Of a stretch of DNA of 64,000 bases, positions 23,765 through 37,003 are shown in pieces; positions within the stretch are counted from its first letter, which is position 1, and each line of letters starts with the position of its first letter. The translations under genes and the position numbers were made by a program. A model generated the notes under the pieces. That model ran no database searches. It was given only the letters and a program-made list of their open reading frames with translations, and was not told the origin of the DNA. Source of the stretch: Clavelina lepadiformis (lineage: Eukaryota > Chordata > Ascidiacea > Aplousobranchia > Clavelinidae); the NCBI RefSeq assembly GCF_947623445.1, contig NC_135246.1, positions 11,639,856-11,703,855 of the forward strand, given 5' to 3'.

Positions 23765-25275
23765 TTTACCACAATCAATCTGCGTCTTGCTGTTTTTACC
23801 CATAGAAGATGCATTAATCCATCCAAGAGATCTAACGTATTGCTTAAAGTCACATTTCAACAGTCTTCACAATGTTCACTGGCATGTTTAACCTTGCTTC
23901 ACTCGCTTACTTCAGACATTTTATGTACAATTGGTTGTGTTACACATGGTCTTTCTGTGTCCACAGTTATGTTGTCATGAAATTTTGCGGAGCTTTTAAT
24001 AACCAATAACACATTTCATTCCACACAGATTTGAAGCCCACGTTGAGCATGCCGGCAAATTCACTTTAAACGTTGTTCAAGTGTGAATTTGTGCAACATT
24101 TTGGGTTTCGCTCTTAATGATTACATCAACGGAATAAATTCATAGCGTTATAGAATAAGGCCATCACCGAATATAGAATAAGATATCCACAGACAATGCA
24201 ACGGGTTGAAACAACGATTGATATAAAGACGGGTCTGCCTCTTGGAGGGATTAGATATAATATATAGTTGTTGCGGGTGTTGTGGTTGTGGCTTCATGTT
24301 TTTCAATGATTAGAATTTCACCACAACGCTAAAATGTTCTTTTTATAATGGTGTCGTAAATATTTTCCCAATATTTGTTGGAAGGTTCAACATTTATGAA
24401 GTGAATATTTACCACACCTTCATCTTACGCTTAGAATAGAGAACGTATTACAGTTGTCTAAGAAATTATCGTAACATAACGTTTGACAAAGGAAAAATTA
24501 ATGTTTCATAAAGAACGGCTAATAATTGAAACATGTTCTTTATCTGATGCTTTCCAATTTAAATTTGATAATAAAAACGTCATATGACGGCATAAGTTTC
24601 CGAACAAAAATTTTAAAACCCAGCAGGAGATGATGACGACACAAAACTAGGTCTATTGTTCGCAAGTTTTTAAGTTACAATACCAGGACGCCCTGCCATG
24701 CTCTTTTGTCATGTCATAAAACCGCACTCGATCACAAACGCATATTTATGCCAGAAGCAATTTCTTGCTGAACAGCAATTACTGGTTCAACCCCCAATAA
24801 AATAACGATTAAAAACAAGAAATGTTTGCTACTTAAATAGTGCCTTGAAATATTGCAGCAACAGAAAAGCTTTTAAAATTTAAGCATGCTGGACTTTAAC
24901 TTATTTGGGTTTACGATGTTCGTTTGTCGTAAAGCAAATATCGAGCGAAAATCCAAAGTGTATAATTATCAAACTAGCTTGTTAAATAGCACAATTCAAC
25001 TGTTAGAACTGGTCAGTTGAAAAGCATTTAGAGAAACAGTGGTGGTAGGATATAATTTAAGACATGCAGTGACAAAGCGCAGGAGCTGCTAAGGCAATAG
25101 CTCAAAACATAAGTAGTTGTTCTGATGAAGTGTTTCAGGGCATCATTTTTATTTCAAGTCCTATTGCGGATGAGACGTACGCAAAAGAGCTTTATGTAGC
25201 GAAGGATTTTTCCCGCATGTAACAAAATATTTTCTTTTCTTATAGATTTCATCCGCTTTTATACAAATGTGAAAA
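23765..25275. other. Intergenic upstream of the natriuretic peptide receptor gene
   Basis: No gene, RNA or bounded repeat was recognised. The right end should hold the receptor promoter and 5' UTR. A short acceptor-like TTTTCTTATAG precedes the ATG by about 30 bp and could be a 5' UTR intron or a spliced-leader acceptor, but nothing decides between them. Confidence 0.35.
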
Positions 25276-28200
25276 ATGGCTTGTTGTCGCGGTTGTGGTT
25301 TCATGGTCACGACTTACAATCTCATAGGGCAGCGGAGCCGGACAAGTCGAAATACATTCGCACAAACCAAAACACCACGAACCTTGTTCGCAACAGTTTT
25401 ACCCCTAATGATGATAGTAATGAGATCTACCGCTGCTGCAAATGGAAACAACACCATCCACGTTGTGGTATCGGTACCCTTTGATCCTCCGTATATTTTC
25501 AGAAAGGAAATAATAAAACCGGCAGTGGATTTTGCCCTGGATTCAGTGCGTCTTCACATGCCTAAGCCACTTCAAAACTACGATTTTCTGGTATCATTCA
25601 GGTGATCAAAAGTCCTGTTTCATGTCTAAGAATTTTACGTACCATAAAGTTTTGTTTTTTTTATTATTTACTTTTTGCTTTTCGTCGTATCTAAATTATA
25701 AATCACTCTTGCGTTTGGTAACTTTTCGCTTAGATTAGAGTGTTTTTCGTCGTAACTAAATGCATAAATCAGTCAAGAAAAATTCATAGTGGTGTGCTGT
25801 AAAGCGATTAAAGATGGGGCAGTCTTGGCCTTATCAGTAAATTATATTATACGCTATATATAGTTATACAGATGGTACGGATGAAGGTTACTTTTTGATA
25901 GAATTACCTGAAACGCTTTTTGCTTTAGAAATTCAACGTGTAGCAGAAAAGCCGCGCTAGAAGTGGTGGAATATTATCACGACTCCTGTAACAGAAAGAA
26001 TGAACAATCTCTATGTTTAATGACGTCACCATTAGTTTTTTTGGGCCCAGTGTGCAGCGACGCCTCATCAGTCGTCGCTCTTTTCGCTGAGAAATGGAAT
26101 GTACCAATCATCTCTACGGGGGCACACGCAATGTGGGTGACTCCGGGTCCCGAATATCCCCTGCTGACTAGAATAACCCCCTCCTATGCTGATCTTGGTT
26201 ATTTCATTCATAACTTGTTTAAAAAGTTTCAATACGCAAGCACACATTTGGTTCATATAGTTTATGAAGATGTGTTTTACGGTCAAAGTGAAGAAGAGTG
26301 AGTAAGCAGTCTACAACTATGTTGATATTGATAAACGTGTATATACTGTCATGTTGTTTGGATCGTTATACTTTATCTGCTTCTCTTGTTCTTCTAATTC
26401 ATGATTTTGACAAGACGTTATTTGGTTTATGTTCTGCAGTGAATGCTATTACATGATGCAAGCCATCCGCTTCATTTTTGTCAATGAGGACTATACGATC
26501 GACGTGGAAGGCCACGCCATTACTGATGCCAATTTCAACTCTGACGAGTTTGTAAAAAACATGGACAATCCAAAGTGTACGCCGCCTTGTTGTTTAACAA
26601 AAACTATTTTAATCAGAGCGATCTTCGTAGTAATGTTTTTTCTTTAGTTTTAATGTACTTATATTTTAGCTTGCATACATTTTTTGTTGAAATAAGCAAC
26701 CACCCACAGTCCTTTTTCTTGTTTTTATTGTTTTAAACAAAAATTTTTTTGGATTTTACGTTGTAGGTGTGCTCATGTGTGCATCTAGCGACAGCGTTCG
26801 TAAAATTATGCTATCCGCAAGGGCGCAGGGTTACACAGTTAAAGGACGCAATGATTGGTTCGTGATCGATTTGCACAACGACGACCATTACGCGCACGGG
26901 GCTTGGAAAAGAGGCAAGTGATATGCTAATATTTTCGACAACTCCTAGCTAAATGTATGTTATTCGACAGGAGACAGTCTTGACTATGATGCAAAATCGG
27001 CTTACCGTGCTTTGTGGGTTTTCACCTTGAAAACGTCCAAAACTGATCAATTTATAAATTTCACTAAAGCGGTGCAGGCGCAGTATCGCATGACCGGGAC
27101 CACTGCAAACGTGAGAGTACACTTTTTACAGTTTCACTGCTCACAGATTAGACCAATCCCTTATATTCGTTTTTTTAGTTTATGTGTTAATTTTCAAATT
27201 TTGGTTGAATTGTTATATAGGTAAATGCTTACGTTGAAGGCTTTTACGACTCTATCCTTCTGTATGTCCGCGCTTTAAACGACACAATTCGGCAAGGGTT
27301 CAGTCCACTGAACGGCAAAGTGATATCAGAGAATATGAGAAACATCACCTTTCCAGGTACGAAGTTAGCTTGAGAGTTGAAAACGACCAGCAATAGCGCG
27401 CCATGTAATGCTCTTCATTTGTTGTGTGGAATTGTGGGGCTCGCTACGGGTTTGGGTAGTCACGTGACTGTTAGTGCTAGTCAAACTTAGTTTGCTGCGG
27501 TAAATTTTAACCTTTTTAATTTTGTTGCAAAAGAAAGAATTTCATAAAAAGACCTAAAAGTAAAATATTTTCAATTTAAGCTTTTCCATATAATTTGTTA
27601 CATTAACAGTCCACTGAAATTTAACTAGCTTCTAACCTTAAGCTGACTTTAGGACTCGATATATAAAAAAAAAATTTTTTACAACAACAAGTTTTTAAGC
27701 TAGATGCCATCTTTGCCTAATGTTTTTCGTAGAGTTCCGATATAGTATAAATGAAATTGACCTTACACATTGTATATGACACTGGCAACCAACAGTGCCC
27801 ACTGTGGGTAAATTTACTTGCCACCTTAAAAACAAGTGTTAACTTTTAAATGCGTTTATTGCGCTGAGAAAATGTTTGTTAATAAAAAGAAATTTTAAAA
27901 AGACGTGGAAATTTTCAATTTAATGACTAGTTTTGGAAAAACCAAAAACTGTTGTTGCATCTCACTAAGTGAACAATATATAGCCTACCACAACCACATA
28001 TTTTACCTCAAGTGTTTGTGAGTATATAGGAATTGCTGGGCCTGTAAGCTTGGATGCATATGGAGACAGAAAAGGTGATTATAGTGTCCTAACAATGGGC
28101 AACCAAGGAAAATTTGAGGTAATCTATGAGGTTTCATGATTGATTAGTTTTATTTTCGTGACAAGTATGTTGAGAAATGCAACCTTTTAAATATACTTTC

Positions 28201-29328
28201 AATAGCAAACCCACTTCGAATTCAGATTTTTATCGTTGACTTTTGCAGACATACATGGAATATTTCGGCCATCCACCTCGCTTGATGGTTCATCCTAAAA
28301 CGCCGAAGTCGGATTCAGACAGTAAGCATCTGGCAAAGTAGTTCTCAACGTTTTTAATATCAGAATTATACAAAAACTTGAATAATTATAGTTCGGGTGC
28401 CGCAATAGCAACGATCGTGTTTAACCAAGTGATGCATTGCGATATAGCAGAATGTGAATACAGGGACACATGACACCTGTGTCTTGTCAGTATTTCTAAA
28501 ACTTATGTAGCACTTGTTATGCTACGTATATTTAATTATCCAGCAGTGTCGGGTTTTCTGGAAAAATTTAATGCAGTTTACATCAAAAATTCTTTCTTAG
28601 TCAGCATGAACTTTTCAGCTTATACCTTCGTATGCAATTACTTATGGTAGCAGATAATTTAATATTTAAGCAAGTTCAACTGGAAATAAATATCTAATTA
28701 TGTAGTCAAAAACTAATTGCCGGAAATTAAGGGACATTGAACTGAATATAAAAACTGATAAGAACCACTGATTTAGCATAAAAGCCGACTTACCGATTAA
28801 CAATTAATCAACTTATCCTAACATAATAAAATTTAAAAGTTTGTAGAATCAAACGTTGTGTGTTCAAGTGAAACAAATTGTTGTTTTAGATCCAAAGGAT
28901 TTACCAGGCTGGACAAAAATATCAGGACAAGGTTTGGACAAAGCTGATTTAAATGCGATACCTTCGATAAAAACAAACCGAAGTCAAAATGTCTTTGTTA
29001 CGGGTTTTTCTTCTATATAGGGAAGCATGGAATACGGAACAATGCAATTACAATTGGGCTAAGTGCGATTGCTGCCATTATTATATGCTGTTTTCTCATA
29101 GCTGGGAGAATTTGCTACAGGTTCGTATGAAAACGATAACGAATTACTATTTTGACAACTTAGGCCGACTTCGTCTAACTCAGAGCGAAATCTTTTAGAA
29201 ATAAATGCTCTTCACGGTCTAATAACCATAACACCTACAATCAGCACGAGGCGATACACATCCCACTGAGGGAAGAGGTGTCGGTTACGACATGCATGAC
29301 TGGTTTGGAGGAAGATATGAAAGCCTAA
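25276..29328 (+). CDS. NPR3: Natriuretic peptide clearance receptor-like protein
   Basis: Eleven exons: 25276-25601, 25929-26297, 26440-26576, 26767-26913, 26971-27110, 27221-27356, 28030-28118, 28249-28321, 28890-28982, 29021-29120, 29199-29328. The product is 579 residues. A hydrophobic stretch near residues 37-55 is the likely signal peptide. The ligand-binding domain follows, with cysteines placed as in NPR-C: STC/GPVCSD and ECYYMM/LMCASSD. Also conserved are WKRGDS, VEGFYDSILLYV and LDAYGDRKGDYSV. One transmembrane segment (AITIGLSAIAAIIICCFLIA) is followed by about 45 cytoplasmic residues with no kinase-like or guanylate cyclase domain. That layout is the clearance receptor type, which removes peptides and can couple to Gi. 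Intron 4 (26914-26970) starts with GC. The intron at 28983-29020 is modelled at 38 bp and is the least certain join. A possible AATAAA lies at 29643-29648. Confidence 0.88.
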
Positions 29329-29794
29329 ATCTCGGTCCTTTTTAGAGCACATATCTATGAGTTTACACTGGCCATTGTAAATATTGCTTTAACTTGTGTA
29401 AGTTTTTTTGTCATGCTGAACATTGTCTCTCGTATATATGAATCTATATCTAATTATATAGAAATATAGTTTCTATTTAGGTGTCGAAACGTGCTTTTCA
29501 TTACTTTATTGTATCATGTAGGCTACAGATTTATTGACTAAACCTCAATCCAATTGTCTACTAATCATAAAAGTACATAAAGTACTTCGAAAACACTTAA
29601 TATTTTATTTGACCATTGGCTGATGCTATATCAATGGGATCAAATAAACAGACATAAAAGTAGGTAGAGAAATTTATCGACAAGATAGTAACACAGTCAG
29701 AATACTACTTTTGCTATAGGCTACATGCCAACATTTATCTTATTTGCACACAATCAACACACTACGCGTAGCTATAACGAAGCTGGCGGAATAT
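29329..29794. other. 3' region between convergent NPR3 and SLC22 copy A
   Basis: This 466-bp stretch should hold both 3' UTRs. A minus-strand AATAAA at 29604-29609 would serve SLC22 copy A, and a plus-strand AATAAA at 29643-29648 would serve NPR3. If both are used the transcripts overlap by some tens of bases. No other feature was seen. Confidence 0.45.
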
Positions 29795-32700
29795 TTATGT
29801 TTTTCTCTGAAAACGCCGCATGAGAACAAGCAAAGGCCCTGGATGTGACTTGATAAATTCTTCTCCTTCTTCTATTGTTGAAGGAAGTTTTACATTGCCA
29901 GTTTCCGGGAGGATTAGAATAACAAATGCTGCAAAACGAGTTCATTTTATATTTTTTCCAATGTCCTTGAATTACAATCATTTTACATAGCAAGATTGCT
30001 GTTGTAAACTTTTTCAATTTCTAGATCATTGTTCAGTGAATCCCTTATAAAATCACATTTGCTACCACTCAAAACTTATGGGCACCAATTTGCATTTAAA
30101 GGAAATAAATGCGCATGATATACCTGTAACCAAAGATATGATTCCAAATATCGTGTATGGCAGGTTAGGAGCGATCAGAGTTAACATCGCTATTAGCGGC
30201 GATGCGATTCCTCCAACTCGAGCCCATGCGCTGCACATGCCAGTTGCTGCACTCCTGCATGTGGCATATCGGGAGAATAAGCCGAAATAATGGAAAATGT
30301 TAGGAAAGTTCACATAATAATCAGTGGCAGCTTCTCACCTTATTGGTGTTGGGAAAACTTCACTAACGTGGATGAACATGAGAGCAAATGCAAATGATAT
30401 GAAAAATTTTCCCAATATAGATGTGGTGATGTAAAGCCAATTGACTAAAAATTTTAATAAATCATATTTAAATTGGATGTAAAGTACGAAATTGATTACG
30501 GTTGACGCTGGTATCAGTTGTAAGGCTAGTTTTGCATTAACATTATATCATTATTCTAGTAGGAGTAGTAGCTACCATGCGCTATATAGGGCATCATAAT
30601 GCACAAAATGCCAGCCGTAACTTCGGAGACAGACATGAAAACCACCCTTCCAAATTTGTTAGTCATCGGAATGACAATGACGTAGCTGACGAGTTCCATT
30701 AAAGAAGCCACAATCAGATTGAAAAAAGAATCACCGCCGAGTTTTGCAGCATTCAGCGTAAGCCCAAAGTAAACGCAGAAAATAGCGAACCTGTTAGACG
30801 TTTTCCAAAACTGAAAAGTTTGCACACTACTTGGATTACCTCTCTTAACGAAAAGATTTTACCGAAGTTACCAGTGAAAGAAATGAACAAGGGAAACTTT
30901 TCGAATTCCAGGTGTACCAAGCAAGTTCGTTAAACCGTGTTGTTGTTTCCTGTCGACATCATAACCCTTAAACTTCATCTCTTCTAACTCACTGACTAGA
31001 TCTAAAAAAATACCTTCTTGTATTGTGCCATATAAAGGTTTTGGGTGAATGAGCAATAAAATTAAACCTATTTGTATTGAAAAAGTGAGACAAAGTAAAA
31101 CCGTAATCTTTTGTGATAGATAATTGTCTATCCAGTCTATGTCTATCAGAGTCTCCCCGTCGCAAGCAATGATTGTATTGATAAATCATGTCGATAACAT
31201 TTTGCGCCTCTTTGTGCCTATGCTGGCAAAGAAGCCACCTAGGAGACTCCGGTATAAACCTGTATAACCATAAAAGTGATAACAAAATCCTGAAATGGTC
31301 ACAAAAAGCGCGGGTCAAAAGTCGAGTAGCAATCTGATGCATAGAGGTTGCCCCGTAAAGTGGGTTGTAATGTGTTGTTATTACACGTTTGAACGGCATT
31401 TTCATTAATATACGCTGAGTCAGAAACTGCGGCGTCAAGGCCTTTGCAATTACGTGCAGTTATCGACAAACAAAGCACTGTCAATAAAGCTTTCTGATAT
31501 GTAAAACCGCAAGCTCCAGGCTACATGTCATTGAAACTATAAATACTGCGGAAAAACAAAAACGATACTTTTGGAAATTTATGACCAAGTGTGCATATGA
31601 AGTATTGCAAGAACTTTTTCTGCAAACGCAAACATGTGGAGAGTGGTTGAAATACTGTTGACGATTGACGTACAGTAGTTTCGGTATTGGTGGTGTTTTT
31701 TGGATGCATTCGTATGCTAATACAATTATCTGCTTATATATATACAACTTGTACAGGTCAATATTTATGTTTAATTAAAATCGAATCGTGAGCGTATACA
31801 GAATATCCACTACTTTTACGGCAGGTTTATAGTCTACCAACTTACCACCAAACTACGATGGAAAATGCCTGTAGCAATGACAAAACCAGCTGGATTGTTC
31901 TCCATTCCCTTGCCAGATAACTGACCAATGAGAGTAAAATATAACCCGTGGCAAACCAAACTTGAGTTAGCTGCAGAAAGCTGACACGATATTTAACGAC
32001 AACCATTTCAGATACTGAAAGAAGTAAGAATTTCTTGTTGAAAAAATATTGCTGATGCACAAAAAAATAAACAGGTCAAAAGAAACATAACCTACCCAAA
32101 ACATATAAGGTCAAAAATGGAGGGATTACGAAAAACCCAGATATTGTTCTCAGAATTCCATACGACATGTAGGATTGCGTGAACGCAGTTGCTGTACCCG
32201 TGATTAAGCCCCCGACTGAGCACATAAGGAATGTGTGCCGTCGACCTAATCTAAATACGTAAAGTTTGATTAGTGATTAACTCAAGTTTGAAATGATCGC
32301 ACCCTTCCTCACATATTACCTGTCAGAGAGGATACCAAATAAAATGCTGCCCAACAGCACACCCAGCATGAAGCAGGATTGAGAAATATAACTCGCCCAA
32401 GTGCTTCCACAAACCAAGGAAAAATCTGTTACAATAGTGTTGCGCATGACAGACCGATCGTATGTCCACTTCTGGCATGGGACGGTATCTATGTTGGCGG
32501 GAGTCTCCGTTGTGTTGTTCGGATCAAACCAGTACGAACAGTTGATCTCTGGACCCGGCTGATACCTGCAACGCAACTTAAAACTATTTTATCTGGATAG
32601 CTATGCGCGTTTATACGCCAAAGAAAGACCTGCTGTATATTTTCGTCGTTTACCGAAAACATGCGGCAGATTTTGATCGCTCCAAAGGTGCCGCTTTCAC

Positions 32701-33486
32701 GTGCAAAGTTGAAGTCCAAGTCTTGTTGCACTTCTGCAATAGACGTAAGTATAACTTATGCTGTGTGTAAATGCTACAGAAATATAAAGAGCTATGTGCT
32801 AGTATTCTCGTTTAACCTTCATTGCGGTGGCGAGACGGGTAAGTGCTGTAAGGAATCAGTTACCTCACAATGACAAAATCACGAAATTATACAAAGGTCA
32901 AACAATGTCTCATACTCTTTTGTTATGGGTTTACACTTTACAGTGTCTTGCCTTAGAAACCTTGGTGCAAAACTGCCTTCGTGTACATTAATTGCAATTT
33001 TAAGCTGCATATCATACACACAATTTATATTTGTACTATAGCTGTATAGATGTGCGGATATCCGCAATAATTAACACAGATGCGAGCACAACAGTTACAG
33101 TGATTAATTAATTAGAAATAGGGGAACCCTCAAACGTTTTGCGAAGCGGATAACATCCCTTTGGGTCGGTGAGGGTTGAGGCAGGACGGTTGCGTCAAAG
33201 CCTAATAGAAATTTTTTGTCGCGAATAAGCACAAGAAAATACCAACGTGAGTAGCTTAATTCTCTGAAACTTTTACCTTTTCTAAACTGTCCACGAAAGG
33301 CAGGTCACAACGATGGTTTGGAATGTAACCTTCAAAGATGCTTGATGCCATGTTTGCGCTGGTTAGTGTGAAAGGAAGCATAGTGAGTAAAATAAGCCAA
33401 ATGTGAAATAATCCACAAGCACCAGCGTTTCTAAGAGCGGTTTCGACGTCTTCAATTTCATTGATATTTTTTCTGTTGCTGCCCAT
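29795..33486 (-). CDS. SLC22-family organic ion transporter, copy A
   Basis: Eleven exons on the complement, 5' to 3': 33486-33277, 32733-32654, 32565-32320, 32250-32096, 32014-31846, 31259-31102, 31001-30872, 30790-30576, 30444-30339, 30254-30124, 29928-29795; 577 residues. It shows the SLC22 plan: TM1 (LFHIWLILLTMLPFTLTSAN), a large extracellular loop with cysteines and glycosylation sites (NCSYW, NNTTET), GRRHTF after TM2, FIPESPRWLL after TM6, TNKFGR between TM8 and TM9, EVFPTPIR before TM11, and ILPETG at the end of TM12. Members move organic cations, anions or carnitine across the plasma membrane; the substrate cannot be told from sequence. Copy B lies divergently to the right with nearly the same exon lengths. 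The ATG at 33486 was chosen because it aligns with copy B; an in-frame upstream ATG exists. Confidence 0.9.
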
Positions 33487-34462
33487 TTCACACCTGCTAT
33501 CAATCCGTTTTAGCATGGAAACGACATCTACTGTACGTAACAAATTTAACCCTTAATCTATAACTGCATAAGTCGTATCGGGTCTCCACATAGAAATATC
33601 GTCGGAATACCTGGGGTCGAGAGAGCTCTGCAAGACTATACTAAATGAACTTGCAAGCTTTCTTCTACGCTTTAATCTGCCTACTCTTATATACACCTCA
33701 CATAAAAATAGCCTGCTTTTGGCCCCAACGTACTTCTTCTATGCGCCTTTAATTTGTTTTTTATTCATGTAAACGATACTTTGCAGTTCGTAAGTGATTG
33801 CACAACTGGTTCCGTATTTCGAGGATCGTTTCCACAACTGACAAGAGTCACTATTGTTCTAGGCTCTATTGCTTTGTGTAAAATACGTGCGAGATATTTA
33901 AAACGCTTAATCATCCGTGACATAAATTGCTTTCACAAACGATATCGGCTATATTTTATACTTGCCAATGGCACACCAGTAGGCAAACAAGGTTTCGAGA
34001 AAAGTAAACGCAAGAAAAACCTTCAAGAAACGAACATGCTCGAGCTGCAATAAAGTAACTAAAAGTCCAACGATTACATTCAGGTACAAAATGCCTAAAC
34101 ACATTGCGGCGCGATAATTTTGGCAATTGATAGGATTTGAAAATCAAACGATAAGTCGATGGATCTTTGCGTTCCTAAACCGATTATATACTGTACACAG
34201 TGGCATATTTAAAATCGCGTTCAGAGGAGAGACCAAAAGTTTTTACAAACTCGATTTACAATACCCGTGTCTTCCCATCCCACCGAAAAAGCTCAAAGCA
34301 CAGACATTTACGATTTTTACGCCTCAAAAACCGCTTTAAAACGCCTAAAAATGAAATTTTATAGTCTCATATTTATACGTACGATAGCTACCAATCTATG
34401 GTATAGGCTACATTTTTGAACGCCGTGTACAACGATTTCTAAACACCGTATGCCCACCTCTC
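33487..34462. other. Upstream region of SLC22 copy A
   Basis: Left part of the 5.8-kb interval between the divergent start codons of copies A and B. No exon or RNA was recognised. The open frame at 33754-34053 has no similarity. Core promoter elements could not be identified with confidence. Confidence 0.35.
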
Positions 34463-34940
34463 TAAGGGCGTAGCAAAAAAATATAATTGGAGAGGGCGAG
34501 ATTTTTGGTGTCATTCATGACGTCACCATTTCTTATTAACAGATTTCATATTTCGTATTATTCATGGAGCAATATTAGATTAGCAAACTGCTTGAGCAGC
34601 CCGCGCTACAATGTCAACATTATCCAAGGTTGAAAACAATATTTTAATATATTTTTATTTATTTACTTTCGTACTGTGACATGAAAGCCTAAATAGGCTA
34701 AATGGAGAGGAGTTATGAGGAAGTACAAAAGGAAATACGACCTATTAATTTTTCAATACTAGATCCTGGAATCGGAGTGCGAAAGTAAAGAATACCAATT
34801 TTAAGTAACTTTATACAGATTTATTTATAAGCATAAGTGTAAAAATATGAACTATTACCGAGCCCTTCCAAATAACCTTTCCGTTGTTAAAATTTTGGGA
34901 GGGGCAAAGGCGCCTTTTGCCCGCCCTGGCTACGCCCCTG
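34463..34940. mobile_element. hAT-like non-autonomous element, short copy
   Basis: The ends TAAGGGCGTAGC and GGCTACGCCCCTG form imperfect inverted repeats. The flanking 8-mers CACCTCTC (34455-34462) and CACCTATC (34941-34948) differ at one base, as expected of an old hAT duplication. It shares its left end and its right ~370 bp, with many substitutions, with 22796-23756. It is non-coding. Confidence 0.72.
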
Positions 34941-34948
34941 CACCTATC

Positions 34949-37003
34949 ATATGTTTTCCAATAGGTTATAGCTGATAAGTACTCGCAATCAAGAAAATGC
35001 GATAAGCTAAAACAATGAAAACGTAAAAAGGCCTATGGGCCAAAAGAGTTGGGTTCTTACATACGCGGTGTATTGACTGTAGGCTATATGTGAACCTAGT
35101 GCGTTGTCGATCGATCGAGTTCTACAAAGTATATGCCTATACATCACGTCCAGTGTAGAACTATGTATGATGGTATGTATATTACTTCACATACTGGTAA
35201 TAATTCAATCCTCAACTGAAACTTTGTAACTAACATATTCATGCTTGTATTTTTCGTGCCCTTTTTCTATTATGTGTTTTCTGTTGCGAAAAATAGAAGT
35301 TTTCGACTTATTCGTTACCTAAAATCACTTCAGAGAACCCGGTCTATCAGATGGTAAATCCTCCTTCTGTTTAATTGACTGTGCCTAAGCCATATAGTAT
35401 ATATTAACAATATAACTATAAGGAAACGTTCGTGCTTATACTGATGACAAAAAAACCATGTACAGCAATCAGTATCAAGTCAATCGAGCATCATCTTTAA
35501 AACAGACGTGTAAGCTGTCGGACTTCCATTTAGCAAATGAAATATACAGCCTACAAAACAAACATTATTGACCTCACTGGCTGCTAGATGACGTTTACAA
35601 ATACCGGTAGAAAACAATATAACAGAAGTCAAAACGTGTTATATAACACTCACTGATTGTAAAACATATTCACGACCAGATCGAGGCTGAAAGACATTAC
35701 TCAGCAACATAGTTGAACGTTGAAGTAAGTCAATAAACGCTCACAAACACCACCATCAGATACAGTGTGCATCACAGCAACAATAGAAGTATTGACGTAT
35801 ACCGACGTTAAAATTAATGCAATCTTATACTATTCAGCATCTTTGGGGTTTGATTAATATCAACAGTTTTGATTTCGAACAAGGCAGGGTTACATAATAA
35901 TGAGCACACAAGCATTCATCGTAGAAACAAATTTATCACTATGGCGTATTAGTGGGAGTTTGTGGTAATAGACCTATTTAAAAAACAGAATAAGATCATC
36001 ACCGGAATGAGTTCACGTAAATATTTTTTACAGTTAACTTAACAGCATGCTATTGGTAGCCTATTGTTCCATTTGCTGACAGACTGTTTTTAAAATTAAT
36101 GATGTTGTACCACAGAAGGAACCAATATGCCTTCCTATAGGTGACTATAATACTTTATCGCAAAATTTCTGTCAAAGTGTTATTTGTTTTGTTATCATTC
36201 TTTTATATTGCTTAACTTGTGATTATATGCATGTTGTTCAGAAACGTAGAAAATAACGATTGCCGAGCTATATGCAACATTTAACAGCAAAAGTTAAACG
36301 TTCTTCTATGTTTGTCTAGAGTCCCAGTTTGTAAAATAAAATTGGAGCTCGGCAAACATCAATTTATAACGTTCAAAGAAAGAACAAACAGTTGAAGCTC
36401 TTCGTAAACTTAGTTGTCGTGTTTACGGTCTCAAAGTTTTAGGGTTCCACTTCTACAAAAGCAGCTTGCATCACAATGAGCTCGAATGAAGGGCATTTTA
36501 AGACTATAGGGACACGCCCATATTTTTAGTGACGGCCAAGAGTGTTACAAGTTAGCATTGCGGACGACTTGAGCAAAGAGAGATGTTTTCACCACGAAAA
36601 CCTGTGACAATGAAACGATAACCTATTTCTGATGACTAAACCTTTATGTCAGCAAGTCTTTTGCAAGTGTTGGACAACAAACATGTTTTCAAGGCAAGGA
36701 ATGCAAAGCAGTGTTGAAACCAGATCAGAGTCAAAAATTTCGTCATAACATTATACTCGTTATGTTATTGTGCAATTTAAAAGTTGCAAACATATGGTCA
36801 GGTTTTAATGATTTTCAAGCAGCTTATAACCAAATTACATGTAAGCTGTGATGTGCATGTGCTAAATTATAACTCATTTCAGGCGTAAGTAGGCAGCAGG
36901 TATGGTTAGAACCAAAAATATCTAAGAACAACAGTTTGTCACCTAAGGTTTAATACTTTAAAACATAATGTTTTTACAAAAAAACAGAGCTCAGTTGTAT
37001 TAC
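34949..37003. other. Intergenic within the SLC22 A/B interval
   Basis: About 2 kb of AT-rich sequence with no recognised exon, RNA gene or bounded repeat. Confidence 0.35.
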
